A stretch of 64,000 nucleotides of DNA from an uncultured Flavobacteriales bacterium. GTDB lineage: Bacteria > Bacteroidota > Bacteroidia > Flavobacteriales_D > Crocinitomicaceae. The position numbers and the translations under genes are program-made. This document shows positions 35,561 through 43,496 of the stretch, piece by piece; positions within the stretch are counted from its first letter, which is position 1, and each line of letters opens with the position of its first letter. The stretch is taken from positions 248,001 through 312,000 of the forward strand of contig CALEIK010000025.1 of the NCBI GenBank assembly GCA_937876195.1, in the 5' to 3' direction. The notes beneath the pieces were generated by a model. That model worked only from the letters and a program-made list of their open reading frames with translations. It was not told the DNA's origin and searched no databases.

Positions 35561-35594
35561 GTTCGAGTCTTATTTGCGCATTTATAATTCTACA

Positions 35595-36722
35595 TCAGCC
35601 CACATACTTCCCAATCAACTCATCCCATTTCGAAGCGATGTTTGACGCACTAAACTGTTGTCCGAATGAAGAGATTGTTTCACCATCAAAGGTTCGTTTA
35701 TTTTCGATAACCTCCCACATGGAATCAGCCAAATGCTTAGGATTGTTTCGTTCTACTAAAATCCCGAGTTTTTCATTCATGCTTGAAGCAATGCCAACAG
35801 GTGTCGTAATGGTAGGAGTTCCAGTGGCCCATGCCTCTGCGAGAACAATGGAAAACGATTCATACTCAGAAAACAAGACAAAGGCATCAGCCTTTTGGTA
35901 AAAATTGGGCAAGTCGAACCACGATTGAGCACCGACAAATTTCACAACATCCATTAGGTCATTTTCTTTGCACAATTTTTGCCAATGTAAGTCATCTTCA
36001 TCGCAGACAACCGTTAACATAAATTGATCCGTTTTCGTCTTTAATAGTTTACACGCTTCAAAAATTCCCTGAGGGTTTTTTGTGTTCGGATCCAAGGTCG
36101 AAACGTGCAGAAATGACACTTTTTCTTGACGTACTTTTGGAACGTAGGAAAAAAGAGAAACGTCGACGTGATTCCCAATTACATCAACTGTTTTCATTGG
36201 GAAGTCGCGCTGGAGATTTTCCTTCATAAATGAACTCACCGCTACAATGTGATCGATGTGTTTTCGAGCACTTTGTAGAATCAATCGATCTTTAAATGTC
36301 CAGCTCTTTCTTATTTCTGGACGAAAATAGGATCCATGCTCCAAATAGATAAGTGGACATTTAAAATGCTTTTTCGCTTGCACGAATTGCATACCTTTGG
36401 GTAAAAGTATATTTCCAATGATGAGGTCGACATCTTCCAGTTGACTGAACGCGAGGTTCAGTGCTTTTCGTTGATGCAGTAATTTTTGGACTGGATGACG
36501 GCCTGCTGGGTGCTTAACGCGAACTTCAGTATGGTTTTCAACTGTCGAAGCTTGTATCTCAGTTAATTTTAGGCCTTTTATTGCTTCAGTAGTAACGACA
36601 GTCACATTGTACTTCTTTCCTAACAGGTCGGCATTCCGTTGGACAAAATTCCCTAAAAATGGGTGTTTTTCCGTTGGATACCACGAACTAAGAACAAGGA
36701 TATGCGCTGTTTTTTCCGACAT
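35595..36722 (-). CDS. Family 4 glycosyltransferase
   Basis: A 375-residue GT-B fold enzyme that transfers a sugar from a nucleotide donor. The N-terminal domain begins ILVLSSWYPTEKHPFLGNFVQRNADLL. The C-terminal domain carries VSFLHVSTLDPNTKNPQGIFEACK (donor-binding region), FVGAQSW and the E-x7-E motif in FVLFSEYESFSIVLAEAWATGTPTI. Length is typical. It lies 20 bases downstream of the cysteine desulfurase gene on the same strand and may share its promoter, although a functional link is not evident. No other surface polysaccharide genes are adjacent. Confidence 0.88.
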   Translation of the reverse strand: MSEKTAHILVLSSWYPTEKHPFLGNFVQRNADLLGKKYNVTVVTTEAIKGLKLTEIQASTVENHTEVRVKHPAGRHPVQKLLHQRKALNLAFSQLEDVDLIIGNILLPKGMQFVQAKKHFKCPLIYLEHGSYFRPEIRKSWTFKDRLILQSARKHIDHIVAVSSFMKENLQRDFPMKTVDVIGNHVDVSLFSYVPKVRQEKVSFLHVSTLDPNTKNPQGIFEACKLLKTKTDQFMLTVVCDEDDLHWQKLCKENDLMDVVKFVGAQSWFDLPNFYQKADAFVLFSEYESFSIVLAEAWATGTPTITTPVGIASSMNEKLGILVERNNPKHLADSMWEVIENKRTFDGETISSFGQQFSASNIASKWDELIGKYVG

Positions 36723-36742
36723 ACTTTCGCAAAATACGAATA

Positions 36743-37882
36743 TTAAGCCAAGGTCTTTTCAAAAACCGCTTTCACTTGTTCTAGTGCAAAATCAATTTCT
36801 TCTTTTGTCGTATATCTTGAAAACGAAAATCGTGCATTTGGTCGTGTCATATCTGCGTTGATTCCTTCTAAAACGTGCGATCCTTTTGCCGCACCAGATG
36901 AGCAGGCACTTCCTCCAGAGACGGCAACACCTTTTAAGTCCAGAGTGAATAATAGCATTCCAGCTTTTTCGGTTTTAGGGAAACAGACATTCAACACGGT
37001 GTAAAGTGACTTTTCAGGATCAATTTCACCATGAAAATCAATAGCGCCAAAAAACGATTTAAGTTCTTCTATCATGTATGTTTTTAAGTCCTGAACATGT
37101 TTTTGATGTGCAGCAACATCTTCGTAGGCTAAGTCCATTGCTTTTGCCAAACCAACAATCCCATACACATTTTCTGTTCCACCTCTAAATCCTCGTTCTT
37201 GTGCGCCACCGTATATGAGTGAACTAACTTTGCGCGCTTTATTCACGTACAAAAAGCCAATTCCCTTTGGTCCATGAAATTTGTGCGCTGCACAGGTGAT
37301 AAAATCAATATCGAGTTGTTGCAAATCGAATGCATAATGTCCCATTGTTTGGACAGTGTCAGAGTGAAATAGGGCATTGTATTTTCTGCAAAGCTGACTC
37401 ACTTTTACCAATGGAAGCAATGTGGCAATTTCATTATTGGCGTGCATCAATGAAACCAATGTTTTATCCTCTGTTTGCAACAAACGTTCTAAATCATTCA
37501 AATCCACATTTCCTTTTGCATCGACTTTGACGCAAGAAATACGTGCCTTTCCACTTTTTTCGATGGCATCTGCTGTGTGACCGATTGCATGGTGCTCTAA
37601 GCAAGAAGTAATGATATGTGTTACGCCCATTTCATTCACACATGAATTGAGTGCCATATTATCGGCTTCTGTTCCACCTGAAGTAAAGATGATTTCAGAC
37701 GGTTGACAGTTTAAATGTTTCGCAATGCTTCTGCGCGAAACTTCAAGGAGTGCCTTTGCTTTTCGTCCAAATGAATGTGACGAAGAAGGGTTGCCAAAAC
37801 TCTCTCTTAAAACTGGAATCATTGCTTCTACAACCTCTGGAGCAATTGGTGTGGTTGCCGCGTTGTCTAAATAAACTGCCAT
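36743..37882 (-). CDS. Cysteine desulfurase (NifS/IscS-like)
   Basis: A 379-residue PLP enzyme that takes sulfur from cysteine for Fe-S clusters or thio-modified tRNA. It begins MAVYLDNAATTPIAPEV. The PLP-binding lysine lies in CAAHKFHGPKGIGF (Lys near residue 202), the cofactor is positioned by SGGTEADNMAL and HSDTVQTMGHY, and the catalytic cysteine is in GSACSSGA near residue 325. The active-site loop and length suit the IscS-like group rather than the SufS group. A TATCTTTG promoter box lies 17 bases upstream of the start. Confidence 0.93.
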   Translation of the reverse strand: MAVYLDNAATTPIAPEVVEAMIPVLRESFGNPSSSHSFGRKAKALLEVSRRSIAKHLNCQPSEIIFTSGGTEADNMALNSCVNEMGVTHIITSCLEHHAIGHTADAIEKSGKARISCVKVDAKGNVDLNDLERLLQTEDKTLVSLMHANNEIATLLPLVKVSQLCRKYNALFHSDTVQTMGHYAFDLQQLDIDFITCAAHKFHGPKGIGFLYVNKARKVSSLIYGGAQERGFRGGTENVYGIVGLAKAMDLAYEDVAAHQKHVQDLKTYMIEELKSFFGAIDFHGEIDPEKSLYTVLNVCFPKTEKAGMLLFTLDLKGVAVSGGSACSSGAAKGSHVLEGINADMTRPNARFSFSRYTTKEEIDFALEQVKAVFEKTLA

Positions 37883-37899
37883 AAAATAAACTTTGATTG

Positions 37900-37907
37900 C
37901 AAAGATA
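37900..37907 (-). promoter_or_regulatory. -7 box of the cysteine desulfurase gene
   Basis: TATCTTTG on the minus strand, 17 bases before the ATG at 37882, matches the TAnnTTTG consensus. Confidence 0.6.
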
Positions 37908-37985
37908 AGTGATTAGGGCAAATCTTAGCGTGAAATATGTCGTATTCTTTCCTTCCTAAGTGGGCACATTATTCATTTCACTGAA

Positions 37986-38019
37986 ATGAAAAAGCCCGCC
38001 CACCTCAGGTGGACGGACT
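37986..38019 (-). terminator. Intrinsic terminator after the VWA gene
   Basis: On the minus strand, GTCCGTCCACC and GGTGGGCGGGC form an 11-bp stem (one G-T pair) with a TGA loop, followed by TTTTTC. It lies about 25 bases after the VWA stop and would also end any cco transcript that reads through. Confidence 0.88.
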
Positions 38020-38042
38020 TCCAATCATGAAACATACTATGA

Positions 38043-39194
38043 TTATTGCTCCATTGAAGCGTCTTTCTTGAATCCAATTTTTTCTGCTTTCTCCATAATG
38101 CTTTCATTTACGGAGGTTCCGAAGTCATCTACTTCACCACCAGCCTCGGCACGTTTTTTCGTTTCTTCATCAATATAGGCTTGTCGTGCTTTAGCAAGTT
38201 CATTGATCTTGGCTTGATAATTTTGACGTTCTTCTCTTTTTTCATCGAGTAGCGCTTGTTTTTCCTCTGTAGTTTTGCCTTTGAACTCCGCTGGTAAATC
38301 CTCTTCCTTCATTGTTGTGATGTCTTTTCCACCTTTGTCAACCGCATCAATTAAATCCCATGAGGCATTATTGTACACATGTCCCTTAGATTTAGCAATG
38401 GAACGTTCTGCTTTAACAGAAACCGATTCTTGTTCCGCGTTCGAATCTTCAGTTATCTGCATGGATTTCTTTCGTACACCTTCGATTCCGTAACCGTAGT
38501 ACGTTTTGTTGAGCGAGTCGTTGTATTGATTGATTTTATCGTCATAAGGTGTGTCAATATGTACAATAGCGCGATCTGAATCGATGTTGAAATAATCACC
38601 GTTGGTACATGAGGCACCATCCTTCCAAAACTCTCGGACCCCTTGATCGTAATTTCCACAGTAGATAGTATTGATGAAAATTCCTCTCGATGCCGCTTTT
38701 TTGCATTCTTCCTTGTAGCTAATTGGACCTTGTGCAAAACTTTCATTACCCGCGATGTAAATCATTTTTAAATCAGTTGGATTGGATGACCATTCTAAAT
38801 CAGAAAGTGAACGACCTAAGACAGCACCACAAAATTCGCTGCCGCCGTTTGTTGTCATTCCAAACAATTTTTGTGAAACTGCATCCAAATCTGTGGTTAA
38901 GTTGAGCAATTGTTCGATAAAATTCCCGGAAGAACTTAATCGATCATTGCCATAATGGTACAACGCGATTTCAATGCTGGGTCGATTACCACCATAGGAA
39001 AGTGAACTGATTTCATTCACGATGTTCCAAATGCGCGATTTTGCTTGGTCAATAAGTCCATCCATGCTGTTTGATGTATCAAACAAGATGGCTACTTGAA
39101 CTTTTCTTGGATTTTCAGGAGGCGTAATGACTTGTGCGCGGACATATGTCATTCCTACTAAGATTGCTGCGAATAAATAGAGTGACTTTTTCAT
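38043..39194 (-). CDS. Secreted von Willebrand factor A domain protein
   Basis: A 383-residue protein with a signal peptide (MKKSLYLFAAILVGMTYVRA). A VWA domain starts at VQVAILFDTSNSMDG, whose DTSNS is the metal-ion-dependent adhesion site motif, and continues through ALYHYGNDR and MIYIAGNESF to about residue 215. The C-terminal part (residues about 275-383) is a charged coiled coil with runs such as TTEEKQALLDEKREERQ. No membrane anchor or sorting domain is seen, so it probably stays in the periplasm. It follows the SafE gene by 49 bases on the same strand, possibly as the last gene of the cco operon. A partner is not known. Confidence 0.85.
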   Translation of the reverse strand: MKKSLYLFAAILVGMTYVRAQVITPPENPRKVQVAILFDTSNSMDGLIDQAKSRIWNIVNEISSLSYGGNRPSIEIALYHYGNDRLSSSGNFIEQLLNLTTDLDAVSQKLFGMTTNGGSEFCGAVLGRSLSDLEWSSNPTDLKMIYIAGNESFAQGPISYKEECKKAASRGIFINTIYCGNYDQGVREFWKDGASCTNGDYFNIDSDRAIVHIDTPYDDKINQYNDSLNKTYYGYGIEGVRKKSMQITEDSNAEQESVSVKAERSIAKSKGHVYNNASWDLIDAVDKGGKDITTMKEEDLPAEFKGKTTEEKQALLDEKREERQNYQAKINELAKARQAYIDEETKKRAEAGGEVDDFGTSVNESIMEKAEKIGFKKDASMEQ

Positions 39195-39243
39195 GTTGTT
39201 GTTATTTTTTCACTGCGTACAACAACAGATTTGATTGGTTCAT

Positions 39244-40002
39244 TCAATCACATTCTTTTGCAGAATGGCAGCAACTCATTTCAATATCAGCTGGGGTTTT
39301 AGAGTTCTCAGATGATTCTGTGTGAATTACGGTTGCAGATGGACTTATAAAGGGAATTCCTAGATTTAAACCACGCAGAACGATGAGTAAACCAACGACG
39401 GTGAGCATGTAGGGAACAGCACGATTTAATTTCATCCGCATGGACGATGTGATTTTGTTTGCCATGAATATTACTGCAATCATTGAAGGAAGCGTTCCAA
39501 TTCCAAAAGCAATCATGGCAAGTGCACTTCCTATAATTTCTCCAGTCAGTATTGCGTTTAACAGAGCAACGAAAACCATTCCACAGGGTAGTAATCCGTT
39601 GAGTCCACCAAGCATAAATAATTTTAATGGGGATTTAGAACGAACAATTTTACCTAAACCCTTGTTGAGGTAAGGTTGAATGCTAAGTAAAGAACCTTGT
39701 CGGTTGAAAAGTTGTGTGAAATACTTTTTCCATGCGTAGAGGATGAGCAAAGCGCCAGAAATAATACTGAACCATTGTAAGACACCAATCGTTTGGATAC
39801 TGATTCCAATTGAACCGACAATTGCTCCAAGAACGGCATAGATGAGAATCCTTCCAATATTGTATTGAAGTGCACCAAGAAGAATTGTCGCATTGTTTTT
39901 ACGATTGACGGGAACGGCAAGCGCAATAGGTCCACACATCCCAATGCAATGAAAGTTGGAAGTCAACCCTAAAATAAGTCCGGTGACGATAAATACGCTC
40001 AT
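39244..40002 (-). CDS. SafE/UreH-domain family membrane protein, cbb3-associated
   Basis: A 252-residue inner membrane protein of the sulfite exporter TauE/SafE superfamily (UreH-type subgroup). The motif NFHCIGMCGPIALAV near the first helix, with two Cys and a His, is typical of the copies found beside cbb3 oxidase genes and suggests copper handling. Six or so hydrophobic segments follow. The C-terminus carries a CCHSAKEC cysteine cluster (residues about 243-250). The ATG at 40002 overlaps the FixH stop codon (TGATG), so the two are coupled. Confidence 0.82.
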   Translation of the reverse strand: MSVFIVTGLILGLTSNFHCIGMCGPIALAVPVNRKNNATILLGALQYNIGRILIYAVLGAIVGSIGISIQTIGVLQWFSIISGALLILYAWKKYFTQLFNRQGSLLSIQPYLNKGLGKIVRSKSPLKLFMLGGLNGLLPCGMVFVALLNAILTGEIIGSALAMIAFGIGTLPSMIAVIFMANKITSSMRMKLNRAVPYMLTVVGLLIVLRGLNLGIPFISPSATVIHTESSENSKTPADIEMSCCHSAKECD

Positions 40003-40424
40003 CAAATATAGTATTCAACTTTTTGTAAGTAGGACTTGTCGTTGTGTGAGTAAGACAACTCCAATTTATAAACTCCTTTTTCCAGGTCACTTCTGTTCAG
40101 CGTAAACATAGATGTCCCAACAATTTTATAAGAACGATCGTCAGTTTCATCGTTCGGTCGTTTTAAGTTGAGCTGAGCTTCCGTAAACGATAATCCTTCT
40201 GGAAACTGAACAATAACATGTGTTTCTGTCAGGGAAATAGATGGTTTCTCAGTCAGTGCAAGTGCGTTTTCCATTGAAGTTATTTCTTCTTGATAGGCAA
40301 TGTCTTTTTTGTAATAATCTTCTGTTTCTAGCTCTACATTCTGAGAAACCATTTTAACCACCAAAACGATGATAAACCCCATAAATAGTGCAAGAGCGAG
40401 CGCGATTCCTTTTCCCCAGTTCAT
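40002..40424 (-). CDS. FixH family protein (cbb3 maturation)
   Basis: A 140-residue membrane protein needed for cbb3 oxidase assembly in characterised systems. One N-terminal helix (IALALALFMGFIIVLVVKMV, residues about 6-25) is followed by a beta-rich FixH domain outside the membrane, with conserved YYKKDIAYQEEI. Length is normal. It lies 11 bases after ccoG and overlaps the SafE start by 1 base, as expected for a ccoGH-safE segment. Confidence 0.87.
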   Translation of the reverse strand: MNWGKGIALALALFMGFIIVLVVKMVSQNVELETEDYYKKDIAYQEEITSMENALALTEKPSISLTETHVIVQFPEGLSFTEAQLNLKRPNDETDDRSYKIVGTSMFTLNRSDLEKGVYKLELSYSHNDKSYLQKVEYYI

Positions 40425-40435
40425 AATTTCACTTT

Positions 40436-41854
40436 TTAAATAACGGGACCAATAAATTTTGTTTTGACCCGCTGAATTTCTTTTCCGTTTCCATAAATAA
40501 CTATGGTCACAATTTCTTTTCCTCCCTCCAGTTCATCGATTGGAAGTTTGATGATAAACCGCTCTTTCAGTTGTGCTTCTTTTTTCAATGTCAGATTTTC
40601 AACTACTAAGTCGATGCTGGCGTCTGAATGCTCAAGTTCCAACGTGACTTCATAGTCATTTTTGGTTTTATTTGTCAGGTTGATCTCGAAAATATTGCTG
40701 ATTTGACCATCAGCCGTTATTTGATACGTCGATCCGCGCTGGCGCAAAACGGTAGCTTCAAAATCTTTTCGCGTCAACAATAGAATGGTAAGCACGACAA
40801 GTAAGCTGAATAAGAGAATGGTATAGGAAATAACCCGTCTGGTCCACTGAAACTTAACTCCAGTTGTAATGCTTTTTTCAGACATGATGCCAATCAATCC
40901 TTTTTCCAATCCAACGCCTTCCATCATGTGGTCACAAGCATCGATGCAGGCTGTACAATTGGTACACTCGAGTTGCGTGCCGTGACGAATATCTATGCCA
41001 GTTGGACAAACATTCACACATTGATTACAATCAATACAATCTCCTTTCCCAACGCTAGAGCGGTCCTCATTCTTTTTAAACTTGGCGCGATCTTCACCTC
41101 GTTTGTGGTTGTAGGCAACGACCATAGAATTTTCATCCAAGAGCACACCTTGTAATCTTCCGTAGGGACAGATTGTAGTACATACTTGTTCTCGTAGCAA
41201 CGTAAAGACGAAGTAGAAAGCAAAAGTGAAAATGATGATGGCAATTAACCCGCCTACGTGCGAACCAATAGGACTTGTTTGAATTTCCCATAACTCATCA
41301 GCACCAATGATATAGGCAAGAAACGTGTTGGCAATGAGAAAGGAAATCATCCAGAAAATAAAGTGCTTTGCTACTTTTTTGACGATTTTTTGTCGATTCC
41401 AAGGACCTTCATTCAGTTTTCTTTGATGAGTCCAATCTCCTTCAATCCAATATTCAATTCTTCTGAACACCATTTCCATAAAAATGGTTTGGGGGCAGAC
41501 CCATCCACAAAATAATCGACCGTAAATGATTGTAAAGAGAATGATAAAGACAATGGCGATAATTAACGTAATAGCGAATAAATACAAGTCCTGAGGCCAA
41601 AACACTTTACCCAAGATGACGAATTTTCGCTCTAGAACATTGAAGAGTAGAGACTGTTCACCGTTAATTTTCAGGTGAGGCGCACCAAAGAGTAAAATCA
41701 GCAGAATGTAGCTTACAATTTTTCGTTTTGTATAGTACTTTCCTGAAGGTTTCTTTGGATACACCCACTTTCGACTGCCATCCTCGTTAACAGTAGAAAT
41801 TCGATCTCTGAATTCCTCTTCGTCGTCGTTAAACTTGTTATCCATCTCACTCAT
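40436..41854 (-). CDS. ccoG: Cytochrome c oxidase accessory protein CcoG (FixG)
   Basis: A 472-residue membrane iron-sulfur protein proposed to reduce copper for cbb3 assembly. Helices near residues 37-55 and 85-110 precede the FWPQDLYLF and FCGWVCPQTIFMEMVFRRIEYWIEG signatures. Two ferredoxin-like clusters follow (DCIDCNQCVNVCPTG and ECTNCTACIDACD, residues about 280-312). A C-terminal immunoglobulin-like domain completes the usual CcoG layout. The ATG at 41854 is used because the frame's earlier start at 41860 is a TTG. It lies 39 bases downstream of ccoP. Confidence 0.93.
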   Translation of the reverse strand: MSEMDNKFNDDEEEFRDRISTVNEDGSRKWVYPKKPSGKYYTKRKIVSYILLILLFGAPHLKINGEQSLLFNVLERKFVILGKVFWPQDLYLFAITLIIAIVFIILFTIIYGRLFCGWVCPQTIFMEMVFRRIEYWIEGDWTHQRKLNEGPWNRQKIVKKVAKHFIFWMISFLIANTFLAYIIGADELWEIQTSPIGSHVGGLIAIIIFTFAFYFVFTLLREQVCTTICPYGRLQGVLLDENSMVVAYNHKRGEDRAKFKKNEDRSSVGKGDCIDCNQCVNVCPTGIDIRHGTQLECTNCTACIDACDHMMEGVGLEKGLIGIMSEKSITTGVKFQWTRRVISYTILLFSLLVVLTILLLTRKDFEATVLRQRGSTYQITADGQISNIFEINLTNKTKNDYEVTLELEHSDASIDLVVENLTLKKEAQLKERFIIKLPIDELEGGKEIVTIVIYGNGKEIQRVKTKFIGPVI

Positions 41855-41893
41855 CTTCAATCAATTTATTTATGATTAACCGTTGGTCAATCA

Positions 41894-43276
41894 CTATTTT
41901 CTTACAATCGTTCCTTCAGGAGCCTTCCCTTTAGCTGCAGGCAGTGACAACACAAATGAAGATACTTGTTGCAGTTGTATTGGGTTCAGTTTTGAGTTGT
42001 GTTCAGGCATCCCATTGGCTGTTCCGTTCTTAACAACTCCAAATACTTCTTTGATGTCAAAACCATAAACAGATACGTCATCTGTTAAATTCGGGCCAAT
42101 ATTTCCTTCTCCTTGGGGATTGTGACAAACAACACAGTTGGCTTCAAACAATACTTTTCCTGTACCCAAATCACTCGCTTCTGTCATCAATGTTGCATTG
42201 GTTTCATCGACATTCATTGCCATTTTATCCAAATATTCATTGACTTCCAGTTCGGCCTGTTTGATGGATTTATTATACTCATCAATTTGTAAATCACCTG
42301 TTTTAAAAACGTGGTAATTGAAAATATAGACCACCGAAAATACAATCGTTGCGTAGAACATCCACACCCACCATGGAGGAAGATTGTTGTCAAGCTCACG
42401 AATTCCATCGTATTCATGCTCCATCAAAATGGTGTGCTCTTTTTCAATTGGAACGGCATCCGTTAAAACATCTTGAAGTGTAGATTGAGCGGGTTTTGTC
42501 ACTTTCTTCGCTTTCGGAGGTCGAACCATTGTTGCAACTTCCATGAATAAGCGTTTGAAATGAAGAATGACAAACAATAACGTGATGTTTAGAATAACCA
42601 ACACAATAATGTCATTATTTTCAACGATCAACCATGGCGTTTTATCAGTTGATGCACCTGGACCAGTAAAGCTAAGTGCGTTCGCGTGAGTACTGAATCC
42701 AATCGCCCCAATAATAAGAGCAATTGTTTTTACCATATTCGATTTGTCCTTGAGCGTTTTTAATCGAATAAAACTCTTCAAAGAGCTGGAGATGGCAAAT
42801 ATCACCACGACTTGCACTCCAAGTAAGATAACTAGGAAGTAGAACAACGTAAGGTTCTTTTCATAATCGGCAACGTAAGTAACGACAGGCTCTCCAGAAG
42901 TAGCAGTAGTCACGGTTTCCACTGGTGGGACATAATTATCTATGTAACTTAGAATGGCATCAATTTCCTCATTGGAGACTTGTTGCGGTGTCATGTCGGT
43001 CGCACTAAAATCTTTTGCTTTTGCGGCCATTTGACTTTTTCCCGTAGCGATAAGTGTCGCTGGATTCTTCACCCAGTCATAGATATAGTCACCTTCACCA
43101 GCATCAATCCATTTTTGTTTTACACCGTTGAGATTCGGACCAGTCCCATCTTTACCAATCATATGGCAAGTGTTACATTTTGACTTAAATAATCCCTCTC
43201 CATCTTGAGCAGTGAGATTAAATCCTGTGGTGAGTAGCATCACCATTGCGCAGATATAATTTAAGAATTTCATCAT
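41894..43276 (-). CDS. ccoP: CcoP, cbb3 oxidase cytochrome c subunit with extra N-terminal cytochrome domain
   Basis: A 460-residue subunit III. It has an unusual layout: a signal-like helix, then a monoheme cytochrome c domain (CNTCHMIG, residues about 34-41), then membrane helices near 145-165 and 220-240. The CcoP core follows, with HEYDGIRELDNNLPPWWVWMFY and a helix near 320-335, and a single C-terminal heme domain (CVVCHNPQG near 385). Standard proteobacterial CcoP has two tandem heme domains after the helix, so here one heme has moved to the N-terminus. Two CxxCH motifs are present in total. It follows ccoQ by 23 bases. Confidence 0.88.
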   Translation of the reverse strand: MMKFLNYICAMVMLLTTGFNLTAQDGEGLFKSKCNTCHMIGKDGTGPNLNGVKQKWIDAGEGDYIYDWVKNPATLIATGKSQMAAKAKDFSATDMTPQQVSNEEIDAILSYIDNYVPPVETVTTATSGEPVVTYVADYEKNLTLFYFLVILLGVQVVVIFAISSSLKSFIRLKTLKDKSNMVKTIALIIGAIGFSTHANALSFTGPGASTDKTPWLIVENNDIIVLVILNITLLFVILHFKRLFMEVATMVRPPKAKKVTKPAQSTLQDVLTDAVPIEKEHTILMEHEYDGIRELDNNLPPWWVWMFYATIVFSVVYIFNYHVFKTGDLQIDEYNKSIKQAELEVNEYLDKMAMNVDETNATLMTEASDLGTGKVLFEANCVVCHNPQGEGNIGPNLTDDVSVYGFDIKEVFGVVKNGTANGMPEHNSKLNPIQLQQVSSFVLSLPAAKGKAPEGTIVRK

Positions 43277-43299
43277 TGTTAATTTTCTAGTGAATACAC

Positions 43300-43491
43300 T
43301 TAGTTGATTTCAGTAATTGTAGAGCCATCTTCAAGTGGCATGTTACTTAATGATTCTACTTCCTTTTTCTTCATTCGAACGACATACCATAGAACTCCAG
43401 CAAAGAACAGTACGAATACTAGCAGAGAGAATATTGGGTAGATTTCTACACCGTCTATTCCTGTTAAATTGTGTTTGATGTATCTTAACAT
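43300..43491 (-). CDS. ccoQ: CcoQ-like small subunit of cbb3 oxidase
   Basis: A 63-residue protein with one membrane helix (IYPIFSLLVFVLFFAGVLWYVV, given here by its ends at residues about 17-38) followed by a basic MKKKE and a polar tail. Size, topology and position between ccoNO and ccoP identify it as CcoQ/FixQ, which stabilises the oxidase complex. Similarity outside the helix is weak, so the call rests partly on context. It starts 5 bases after the ccoNO stop. Confidence 0.82.
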   Translation of the reverse strand: MLRYIKHNLTGIDGVEIYPIFSLLVFVLFFAGVLWYVVRMKKKEVESLSNMPLEDGSTITEIN

Positions 43492-43496
43492 GGTTT

